The position numbers were made by a program, and so were the translations under genes. A stretch of DNA of 64,000 bases from Neobittarella massiliensis (ex Bilen et al. 2018) (lineage in GTDB: Bacteria > Bacillota > Clostridia > Oscillospirales > Ruminococcaceae), in contig NZ_OKQO01000008.1 in the NCBI RefSeq assembly GCF_900289145.1, positions 120,937-184,936 on the forward strand, read 5' to 3'. The stretch's first letter is position 1. The number at the start of each line of letters is the position of its first letter. This document shows positions 26,780-33,900 of the stretch, in pieces. Under the pieces are notes generated by a model. That model made no database searches. It was not told the origin of the DNA and saw only the letters and a list, made by a program, of their open reading frames with translations.

Positions 26780-27360
26780 GTGTAGGCGCCATGTGAAGCC
26801 TGCGCGCCCGCAGCGGTCGGGTATGCTCTTTTGAGGAGTAAAACACCTGCAAAAGTATCGCTGTACCCATTAAAATAAGTCGGGCGTCCGCCCGACACCA
26901 TCCATGGCGCCGGAGGCGTCATGTAGGAAGATTTCAAAGAGAGGGATAGCAGAGCAAGGCAAATAGGTTTTGCCTGTTTGTCCGCCGCGATTGCCATCCC
27001 TCTTTTGAGGAATAAAACACCTGCAAAAGTATCGCTGTACCCATTAAAATATGTCGGGCGTCCGCCCGACACCACCCATGGTGCCAAAGGCGCCATGCAG
27101 AGAGATTTCAAAGAGAGAGTACCCAGAGCAAGGCAAGCAGGCGAAGCCTGCGCGCCCGCAGCGATTGGGTATGCTCTTTTGAGGAATAAAACACATGTGT
27201 AAGTATCGCTGTACCCATTAAAATAAGTCGGGCGTCCGCCCGACACCATCCATGGCGCCGGAGGCGTCATGTAGGAAGATTTCAAAGAGAGGGATAGCAG
27301 AGCAAGGCAAATAGGCTTTGCCTGTTTGTCCGCCGCGATTGCCATCCCTCTTTTGAGGAA
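26780..27360. repeat. Tandem repeat array 1, 174-bp units (about 3.3 copies)
   Basis: The marker CTCTTTTGAGGA recurs at exactly 26826, 27000, 27174 and 27348, a 174-bp period. Units alternate in two subtypes, so the true period is about 348 bp. Each unit contains a hairpin CGGGCGTCCGCCCG, a CCATGG segment, and a long stem closed by CAAAGAGAG.../...CTCTTTTG around GAGCAAGGC and CGCGATT. In subtype A the stem is GAGGGAT/ATCCCTC; in subtype B it is GTACCCA/TGGGTAT, a compensatory change. The last unit ends 22 bp before the ribosome binding site of the TrpF-like gene. Confidence 0.9.
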
Positions 27361-27397
27361 TAAAACACCTGTTTTACACAATAAGGAGGACATCATC

Positions 27398-28078
27398 ATG
27401 ATCGTTCAGCTGTATTCCATCAAATCCCCCGAAGAGGCCCTAAAAGTCATCGAGCTGGGCTGCGACTATCTGGGGGTCTCCCCGGTGTCGGGCGCCAACC
27501 TGCCCAACGAGCTCAGCTACGACGAGATCAAAGAGATCTTTGCCACCATCAAGGGCAAAGGTAACGGCGTGCTCATCTCTATCGACGACCCCGAGGACCT
27601 GGTGGTCGAGCGGGTGCGTGAGCTCAAACCCGATGTGATCCACATGTGCGGCGGCGAGGTGTTCTCCACCCCTGAGCTGGCTAAGCGCATCAAAGAAGCC
27701 AACCCCACCACCCGCCTGGAGCAGGCTGTCGGCGTGTCTGGCCCCGAGTCCATCGAAGAGGCCAAAATGTACGCCGAGTGGTGCGATATCCTCATCCTCG
27801 ACTCGGTCACCGAAAACATCCCCGGTGTGGGCGCCGCCGGTGTCCCCCACGACTGGAATATCGACGCCGAGATCGTCAAAGCCGTCGCCGGCAAAGCCGA
27901 TGTCATCCTGGCCGGTGGTCTCACCCCCGAGAACGTGGCCGAGGCGGTGCGCATCGTCAAACCCTGGGGCGTCGACTCGCTGACCCACACCAACAAGTTC
28001 CTGCCCGATGGCACCCGCATCAAAGATCTCGAGAAAGTCGAAAAATTCTGCCGTGAAGCCAGGAGTGTAAAGTTCTAA
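27398..28078 (+). CDS. TrpF-like (phosphoribosylanthranilate isomerase-like) TIM-barrel protein
   Basis: The 226-aa protein is a phosphoribosyl-isomerase-type TIM barrel: MIVQLYSIKSPEEALKVI at strand 1, GCDYLGVSPVSG, DVIHMCGGE, LILDSV, then the phosphate-binding ILAGGLTPENVAEAV. It has no tryptophan genes around it and its TrpF catalytic residues are not clearly kept (the usual N-terminal Cys is absent), so tryptophan synthesis is doubtful. ATG 27398 follows AAGGAGGA. Its TAA overlaps the ATG of the PfkB kinase (TAATG), so the two act together. Confidence 0.75.
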   Translation: MIVQLYSIKSPEEALKVIELGCDYLGVSPVSGANLPNELSYDEIKEIFATIKGKGNGVLISIDDPEDLVVERVRELKPDVIHMCGGEVFSTPELAKRIKEANPTTRLEQAVGVSGPESIEEAKMYAEWCDILILDSVTENIPGVGAAGVPHDWNIDAEIVKAVAGKADVILAGGLTPENVAEAVRIVKPWGVDSLTHTNKFLPDGTRIKDLEKVEKFCREARSVKF

Positions 28079-29091
28079 TGAAAAGTTTAAAGACCGATAA
28101 GGCCATCTTGTGCCTGGGCGATATCAACCCCGACATCATCATCCCCTACGGCGAATCCCGCCAGATCATGGACGCGATCGCCCGCGGCGAAGAGGTGGAC
28201 AACACCTATCGCCCCGACCCCACCATCCAGTCCGGCGGTGCCACCGCCAACACCGCGTCTGGTCTGGCGCGCTTGGGCATGCCCGTCTACTTTGCCGGCA
28301 AAGCGGGCAAAGATTACTACAGCGACTTTTTAAAAGAAGATTTTCACAAAGACGGCGTCATGACCGACTATATGGCCTGTGACCCGGCCATCTCCACCGT
28401 GGCGGTATTTGCCGTGGTGTCGGAGGATAAAAACCGCATCCTGTACGCTTTCCCGCCGGTACATCCCAGCCACCTGCAGCTGGTGCCTGAAGACCTGCCC
28501 GACGAGCTGATGGACAAGATCGGCTGGGTGCAGACCACCGGCTTTATGCTGCGCGAGAACCCCGCCGCCGACACAGTCATCGGCTTTTTAGAGAAGTGTA
28601 AGGCCCACGGCGGCATCACCATCTCCTTTGACCTCAACCTGCGCATCGAAGTCTCTCCCTTTACCGACGAGTTCAAGGCCCGCGTAAACCGCTGCGTAGA
28701 GCTGGCCGACGTGCTGCTGGGCTCGGGCAAAGAGGAGTATGTGCCGCTCAGCGGTAAGGCCACCCCCGAGGAGGCCTGCAAGTACTATGCCGATCAGGGC
28801 AAAGTCGTCATCTGCCGCGCCGGTGCTGCCGGGGTAGATTACTATCAGGGCAATGAGCACGGCTTCCTGCCCACCTTCGATGTGGAGGTGGTCGACACCG
28901 TGGGCGCCGGCGACGCCTTCAACGCCGGTTTTATCGCCTCGGTGGCCCGCGGCCTCGACTTGCACGACGCCGTCATGCACGGCAACGCCGCCGCCTGCTA
29001 CGCCATCGGCAAAGTGGGCGCCCGCACCGTCCCGTCCTGGGATGTGGTGGAGGAGTTCATCGAGAAGACCCCGCTCATCGGGCAAAAATAA
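28078..29091 (+). CDS. PfkB family carbohydrate/nucleoside kinase
   Basis: The 337-aa kinase has the PfkB signature 1 region (SGGATANTASGLARLGMPV) and signature 2 with the catalytic Asp (DTVGAGDAFNAGF, about residues 278-290). Relatives phosphorylate ribose, adenosine, inosine, pseudouridine or other sugars. It is translationally coupled to the TrpF-like gene and followed, after a terminator-like hairpin, by a cytosine-deaminase-family gene, which points to nucleoside or base salvage. The substrate cannot be read from sequence. Confidence 0.88.
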   Translation: MKSLKTDKAILCLGDINPDIIIPYGESRQIMDAIARGEEVDNTYRPDPTIQSGGATANTASGLARLGMPVYFAGKAGKDYYSDFLKEDFHKDGVMTDYMACDPAISTVAVFAVVSEDKNRILYAFPPVHPSHLQLVPEDLPDELMDKIGWVQTTGFMLRENPAADTVIGFLEKCKAHGGITISFDLNLRIEVSPFTDEFKARVNRCVELADVLLGSGKEEYVPLSGKATPEEACKYYADQGKVVICRAGAAGVDYYQGNEHGFLPTFDVEVVDTVGAGDAFNAGFIASVARGLDLHDAVMHGNAAACYAIGKVGARTVPSWDVVEEFIEKTPLIGQK

Positions 29092-29102
29092 ATACATACA
29101 GT

Positions 29103-29165
29103 AAAAGGGGCCCGAGGCCCGGCTCAGTACCGCCCAGACGGTCAGCCGGTGCCTCTGGCCCCTTT
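29103..29165 (+). terminator. Branched hairpin terminator/attenuator between pfkB-like and deaminase genes
   Basis: AAAAGGGGCC-GAGGC pairs with GCCTC-GGCCCCTTTT, with a small inner hairpin ACCG/CGGT in the loop, followed by T4. It should end most transcripts after the kinase gene, so the deaminase may depend on read-through or an unseen promoter. Confidence 0.65.
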
Positions 29166-29245
29166 TGGCACCTGTAACTGCGCAGCGCCCTCAAACGGGC
29201 GGCGGTGCGGTCCCGTGTGCCGTCAAAGCGAGAGGAGAGATCTGT

Positions 29246-30481
29246 TTGCTCATCAAAAATTGCCTGCTGGAAAATGCCGTCACCCCCACCGATATCCGGG
29301 TGCAAAACGGCTTGTTTGCCGAGATCGCCCCCGACCTGCAGTCCACCCCCGGCGAAGAGGTGCTCGACTGTACCGGCAAATTGGTGCTTCCCCCCTTTAT
29401 CGAGAGCCACGTCCACCTCGACACCTGTCTCACTGCCGGCGACCCGGTATGGAACATGTCGGGCACCCTGTTTGAGGGCATCGCCTGTTGGGGTAAGCGC
29501 AAAGAGAAACTGTCCCCCCAAGATGTAAAGGACCGGGCCCGCCGGGCCTGTAAGATGTACGCAGCCAACGGTGTACAGCATATCCGCACCCACGTAGACG
29601 TCACCGAGCCCACTCTGGCGGGTATGAAAGGCATGCTGGAACTCAAGGAGGAGCTGCGCGACCTGATCGATATCCAGATCGTGGCTTTCCCCCAGGACGG
29701 CATCCTCAGCGTGCCCCACGGCAAAGAACTGGTGGAGGAGGCGGTGAAGATGGGCGCCGACTGCGTGGGCGCGATCCCCCACTTCGAGTTCACCCGCGAG
29801 TACGCCGTAGAGAGCGTCAATTTCTGTATGCAGCTGGCCGAGAAATACGATAAACTGGTAGATGTGCACTGCGACGAGATCGACGACGAGCAGTCCCGTG
29901 GGCTGGAGGTGCTGGCCTGCCGGGCGCTGGAGAGCGGTCTCTCCGACCGGGTCACCGCCAGCCACACCACCGCCATGCACAGCTACAACAACGCCTACTG
30001 CGGCAAACTGTTTCGCCTGCTCTCTATGAGCGGCATCAACTTTATCTGCAATCCGCTGGTCAACACCCATTTGCAGGGCCGGTTCGACACCTACCCCAAG
30101 CGCCGGGGCGTGACCAGAGTAAAAGAGCTGTTGGCCAACGGCTGCAACGTGTCTATGGGCCACGACGACATCTTCGATCCCTGGTATCCGCTGGGAAACG
30201 GCAACATGCGCACGGTGGTGCACATGGGCCTGCACGTCTGCCAGATGATGGGCTATCAGGAGATCATGGACAGCTACCGGCTCATCACCCACAACGCTGC
30301 CCGCACCCTGCACCTGGGCAAAGATTACGGCATCGAACCCGGCCGACCGGCCAGCTTTATCGTGCTGGACGCCGCCAACTTCTACGACGCCCTCAACCGG
30401 CAGAGCGCCGTACTCTACAGCTATAACCGGGGCCGCCTGCTGGCAGCCACCCAGCCGGCTAAGACCGAAGTGCTGCTTTGA
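29246..30481 (+). CDS. Cytosine deaminase-family amidohydrolase
   Basis: The 411-aa metal-dependent hydrolase has the CodA pattern: ESHVHLDT (metal His pair), HCDEIDD (about residue 205), SHTTAMHSY, and [14 protein letters not shown] with the catalytic Asp. Cytosine deaminases convert cytosine to uracil; relatives act on creatinine, isoguanine or thiamine-derived pyrimidines. The start is TTG 29246, which has GAGAGGAGA 7 nt upstream; longer versions lack a ribosome binding site. It lies behind the TrpF-like/PfkB pair and overlaps no other gene. Confidence 0.85.
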   Translation: MLIKNCLLENAVTPTDIRVQNGLFAEIAPDLQSTPGEEVLDCTGKLVLPPFIESHVHLDTCLTAGDPVWNMSGTLFEGIACWGKRKEKLSPQDVKDRARRACKMYAANGVQHIRTHVDVTEPTLAGMKGMLELKEELRDLIDIQIVAFPQDGILSVPHGKELVEEAVKMGADCVGAIPHFEFTREYAVESVNFCMQLAEKYDKLVDVHCDEIDDEQSRGLEVLACRALESGLSDRVTASHTTAMHSYNNAYCGKLFRLLSMSGINFICNPLVNTHLQGRFDTYPKRRGVTRVKELLANGCNVSMGHDDIFDPWYPLGNGNMRTVVHMGLHVCQMMGYQEIMDSYRLITHNAARTLHLGKDYGIEPGRPASFIVLDAANFYDALNRQSAVLYSYNRGRLLAATQPAKTEVLL

Positions 30482-30510
30482 CCGCAGTCAAAAAAGGGGA
30501 GGGGCGCCAC

Positions 30511-31602
30511 ATGCGCGCGGCCAAACTGCTGGCGGTGGCAGTGGCGCTGACCGCCCTGCTTGGCGGGTGCAGCCACGCCAGTGAAGGTACAAAAAAACCG
30601 ACAGCACCCTCAAAAAAACCGGCCCCGCCCAGCTACGGCAGCCAGCTGTCCTATCAGGACAACAAGTATCAAAACAGCCGGGTGCGCCGGGGCGCCGATA
30701 ACACCTATGTCTGCAGCTGCCACGAGATCTATCAGATAGATGCGCAGGGGGCTGTTAAAGTGCTGGTCTCCATGCCCGATACACAGCTGTATGGCCTGCG
30801 TCTGTACCGGGAAGATCTGCTTTTATTTACCAGCCGCGACATGACGCCGCGCGGTGATGTGCTGTTTGCCCTGGGCTTTTGGAGCTGCGACCTGCACACT
30901 GGCGCCTTGCAACAACAGCCGTTTTTTCCGCAGTATTACGAGATCATCGGCGATGTGCTCTACACCGCAGAGGGGGGGCAAGACATGCTGCGGGCAAACG
31001 GTGCCGATACCTACAGTCTCCCCGATCTAAAGCCGCTGAAAAACGGTGTCGTATGCCCGCTGTCGGCTGTGTACACCGGGTTGGGGGCGCTAGATCTCGA
31101 CAGCGGCATTTATGCCGCTGCCGAAAACCACGAGATATTGGGCTATGAGCCCCAGGTGACGGTGCGGCAGGATATCGTGCTGTCACAGCTCGGCGGCGGT
31201 GAGAGCCAGCACATCTGCACCTACACCGGCACCATGTACGACGGATGGCTGGCCACCCATCGCGGCGTCTATTACCAGCAGGCCGATGCGCTGTGGGTGG
31301 CGGATTACCAGAGTAAAGATCCGGTGCAGCTGTGTGCCAAACTGCCCGAAGGCATGCGCCTTTTCACCTACGACGAAAACTGGCTGTACCTGATAGACAG
31401 CGACAGCTATCAGACGATGACGCGGGTACACAGCCGGACCGGCCGGATAGAGACCCTGCCTTTCACTGTAAAAGACGATCCCTTCGCCAGTCCTCTGGAC
31501 ACCTGCGGCGGTTATCTGTATTTTACCGGCCCCGACGATCTGCTGTACCGCTGCCCGCAGAGCGACCCCTCGGCCATACAGGTCGAGCCGTTTGACGGGT
31601 AG
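30511..31602 (+). CDS. Putative lipoprotein of unknown function
   Basis: The 363-aa protein has a lipoprotein signal (MRAAKLLAVAVALTALLGGC, lipobox LGGC at residues 17-20), then a Lys/Pro-rich linker (about 25-37) and a beta-rich extracellular domain with repeated W/Y-containing strands, suggesting a propeller-like fold. ATG 30511 follows GGGGAGG, 29 bp after the deaminase stop, so it may be co-transcribed. I do not recognise a specific family; a DUF5050-like propeller is a guess. Confidence 0.75.
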   Translation: MRAAKLLAVAVALTALLGGCSHASEGTKKPTAPSKKPAPPSYGSQLSYQDNKYQNSRVRRGADNTYVCSCHEIYQIDAQGAVKVLVSMPDTQLYGLRLYREDLLLFTSRDMTPRGDVLFALGFWSCDLHTGALQQQPFFPQYYEIIGDVLYTAEGGQDMLRANGADTYSLPDLKPLKNGVVCPLSAVYTGLGALDLDSGIYAAAENHEILGYEPQVTVRQDIVLSQLGGGESQHICTYTGTMYDGWLATHRGVYYQQADALWVADYQSKDPVQLCAKLPEGMRLFTYDENWLYLIDSDSYQTMTRVHSRTGRIETLPFTVKDDPFASPLDTCGGYLYFTGPDDLLYRCPQSDPSAIQVEPFDG

Positions 31603-31616
31603 AGCGCAGAACGGTA

Positions 31617-31654
31617 AAACGGCCCCCTCAGCTTTAGCTGAGGGGGCCGTTTTG
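31617..31654. terminator. Bidirectional intrinsic terminator
   Basis: An 18-bp perfect stem around loop TT, flanked by A4 and T4, lies between the lipoprotein gene and the convergent BFD-like gene. Confidence 0.92.
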
Positions 31655-31660
31655 GCGCCA

Positions 31661-31864
31661 TCACGGGTACATGATATCCGAGATGATCTTCATGATCTTA
31701 TCGTGGCAGCCACCGCAGCCGGTAGAGCAGTGGGTGATCTTCTGCACACCTTCAAACTGCTGTTCTACAGCGGTCATGGTGGGCAGCTGATGCAGCGCGT
31801 TCTCAATGTCGGCGTAGGTCACCTTTTTGCAGTTGCATACCAGCACGTTTTCCATAGATTCCAT
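31661..31864 (-). CDS. BFD-like [2Fe-2S] protein
   Basis: This 67-aa protein has the bacterioferritin-associated-ferredoxin pattern: VCNCKKVTYADIENA near the N-terminus and HCSTGCGGCHDKI near the C-terminus, giving four cluster-binding cysteines (C-x-C and C-x2-C, with an additional Cys). Such modules bind a [2Fe-2S] cluster and transfer electrons. The ATG at 31864 has GAAAGGGG 8-9 nt upstream; another ATG at 31873 is too close to it. A near-consensus promoter lies upstream. Confidence 0.85.
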   Translation of the reverse strand: MESMENVLVCNCKKVTYADIENALHQLPTMTAVEQQFEGVQKITHCSTGCGGCHDKIMKIISDIMYP

Positions 31865-31911
31865 GGTGGGCATCCCCTTTCTAAACGAGTATGTGGGCAG
31901 TTCCTGTCCCC

Positions 31912-31940
31912 ATTATAAAGTCTGTTTTATCAGAATGCAA
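31912..31940 (-). promoter_or_regulatory. Promoter of the BFD-like gene
   Basis: Minus strand TTGCAT (31940-31935), 17-bp spacer, perfect TATAAT (31917-31912), about 47 bp before the start codon. Confidence 0.75.
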
Positions 31941-31992
31941 GTGCAGCCGGGCGGCTGTACGGCATCTCCGGCAGCAGCCATAAAAGCCGCCG

Positions 31993-32733
31993 CTATCGCC
32001 TCTCCAGCCTTCCGGCCAACAGCAGCATCATGGGGCGGCGCAGCTCATCTTGCATACCGGGCAGGTCCATCATCGATGGGTCGGGCCGCGGCTCAACAAA
32101 GTCGGTCAGCACAAAACCGTTTTGCAACAGCCCCTGTACAAAGCTGGTGGCGGTGTGGTGGTATTTCTGTACCGGCTGGCCCAAAAATATCGCCTGGCGC
32201 TCCCCCTCGATATAGTAGCCGTCCACCGGCCAGTGCAAAATGTTCCCCTGCTCGTCGCGGTACCAGTCCTGGCTGCCGTAGGCGGTAAATACCGGGTGCT
32301 CCACCGACAGGATAAACTGCCCGCCCACCGTCAAGCAGCCGGCCACCCGGCGGCAGATATCCTGAAAATCGGGCAGATAGTGCAGCGCCAGCGAGCTCAG
32401 TACCACGTCAAAGCTGTCGGCGGCAAAATCGATCTCGTCTATCGACTGACAGCGGTACTCCACCTGGTCAAATCGGTTTTTCTCCCGTGCCACCTGCAGC
32501 ATCTTCTCCGAAATATCCAGGCCCAGCACGTAGCTGGCGCCGCCCTGGGCGGCATACTGGCAGTGCCAGCCGTACCCACAGCCCAGGTCCAGCACGCGCT
32601 TACCGGCAAGATCGGGAAGCAGCTCTCTGAGCGCATACCACTCGCCGGCCCCGGCCAGCCCTTGGGTCGAACGCCCCATCTGGCTGTAGGCCTCAAAAAA
32701 TTGGGGGTCGTCATAGGGGTTGTTCTTGCACAT
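31993..32733 (-). CDS. Class I SAM-dependent methyltransferase
   Basis: The 246-aa protein has motif I VLDLGCGYGWHCQYAA, motif II LGLDISEKML, and DVVLSSLALHYLPD for motif IV, of the Methyltransf_11/25 type. Acceptor unknown; related proteins methylate small molecules or lipids. The start follows AAAAAGGAG. The EamA transporter starts and ends just downstream on the + coordinate side, on the same strand, and could be an independent gene. Confidence 0.9.
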   Translation of the reverse strand: MCKNNPYDDPQFFEAYSQMGRSTQGLAGAGEWYALRELLPDLAGKRVLDLGCGYGWHCQYAAQGGASYVLGLDISEKMLQVAREKNRFDQVEYRCQSIDEIDFAADSFDVVLSSLALHYLPDFQDICRRVAGCLTVGGQFILSVEHPVFTAYGSQDWYRDEQGNILHWPVDGYYIEGERQAIFLGQPVQKYHHTATSFVQGLLQNGFVLTDFVEPRPDPSMMDLPGMQDELRRPMMLLLAGRLERR

Positions 32734-32789
32734 GTTTTACACTCCTTTTTATGTTCGGCACATACCGCCCGCAGCGGGTCCCGTCGGTC

Positions 32790-33701
32790 TCATCTGTTTT
32801 TTGCGCTGTCGGCGGCAGGGGTCGGTGCGCTGTTTTGCCGTCGGCCGCGCCACCACTCGCCGCCAAAGGCGGCGCCCAATATCAGCGCCGCCCCCGCCAG
32901 CTGCCACAGCCCGGGCTGCTCGCCCAAAAACAGCGCCGAAAAAAAGATGGCCGATACCGGGTCGATATAGCAAAAGGTGGCGGCAGTCTGCCAGCTTAGG
33001 GCCGGCAGCGCCGAGAAGTACAGCCAGTAGCCAACGCCGGTGTGCACCACTGCCACCAGCAGCGCCAAAAGCAGGCTGCCGGTCCCTGCAGACGCGATGT
33101 CCAACCCATCGGTAGCCAGCACATAGGGAAACAGCACCACCGCCGCCACCGCCAGCTGTATCAGCGTGCTCTCCAGCCCGGTCAGCCCGTGCACAAAACG
33201 TCCCAGCAGCATCACACAGGCATACAGCGCCGCCGCGCCCAATCCAAAACCCAGGCCCAGTGCAGCGCGGGGCTGCCCGGCGACCGATGGCCCGGCCCCC
33301 GCCACCAAAGCCATACCGGCAACGGCGGCCAATGTGCACGCCACCGCCGACAGCCGCAACCGCTCTCTCAGCACCGCCGGGGCCAGCAGCATCACCAGCA
33401 CCGGGGCGCAGTAGTAGCTCAGGGTGGCCGCCGCTATGGTGGTGTAGCGATAGCTCTCGAACAGCAGGATCCAGTTAAAGCCGATAGCCGCCCCCGAGCA
33501 GAGCAGCACCTTCCAGTTTCGGCGCACCGCCGACATCCGGGGCCGCCGCCCGCTCAGAAAGCTCACGGCCAGCAGCACCGCGCTGCCCACCACCGCCCGC
33601 ACCAGCGCCAGCTGGCCCGAGGTCAGGCTGATGTGCCGCACAAACACGCCCAGGCTGCCAAAAAGCAGCATGGCCGCGATCATCTGGACCTTGGCCCGCA
33701 T
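32790..33701 (-). CDS. EamA/DMT superfamily transporter
   Basis: The 303-aa protein has ten membrane helices in two EamA repeats (about 5-135 and 150-285), with LLFGSLGVFVRHISL at the start and typical WILLFESYRYTTIAAAT in repeat one. Such proteins export amino acids or other small metabolites. It lies upstream of the methyltransferase gene on the minus strand with a 56-bp gap, so they may be one transcript. Confidence 0.88.
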   Translation of the reverse strand: MRAKVQMIAAMLLFGSLGVFVRHISLTSGQLALVRAVVGSAVLLAVSFLSGRRPRMSAVRRNWKVLLCSGAAIGFNWILLFESYRYTTIAAATLSYYCAPVLVMLLAPAVLRERLRLSAVACTLAAVAGMALVAGAGPSVAGQPRAALGLGFGLGAAALYACVMLLGRFVHGLTGLESTLIQLAVAAVVLFPYVLATDGLDIASAGTGSLLLALLVAVVHTGVGYWLYFSALPALSWQTAATFCYIDPVSAIFFSALFLGEQPGLWQLAGAALILGAAFGGEWWRGRRQNSAPTPAADSAKNR

Positions 33702-33833
33702 CGCTCTTCCCCCCTATTCACACACTGTTTTATCACCATAGCGCAGCGCGCGCAAAATGTCAATGTGCCACCGCCGTGCAGGCTGTGCGCTGCACACACA
33801 GGCCTTTTGCGCAACAGATGTAGCCCAGCCCAA

Positions 33834-33876
33834 CAAAAAAAGAGCCCGCCCCGTATATCCTGCCCGGGGCGGGCTC
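33834..33876 (-). terminator. Terminator of the surface-protein gene
   Basis: A GC-rich 12-bp stem (GAGCCCGCCCCG/CGGGGCGGGCTC) with a T7 run on the minus strand, 24 bp past the surface-protein stop. Confidence 0.88.
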
Positions 33877-33900
33877 TCGGCCCGTTATCTGTGGTGTGCG

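Noticed and set aside
26755..27399. Minus-strand open frame of 214 codons running through repeat array 1
   Set aside because: The 174-bp unit is a multiple of three, so one open unit stays open in every copy. No ribosome binding site or recognisable domain, and the sequence is better explained as structured repeat.
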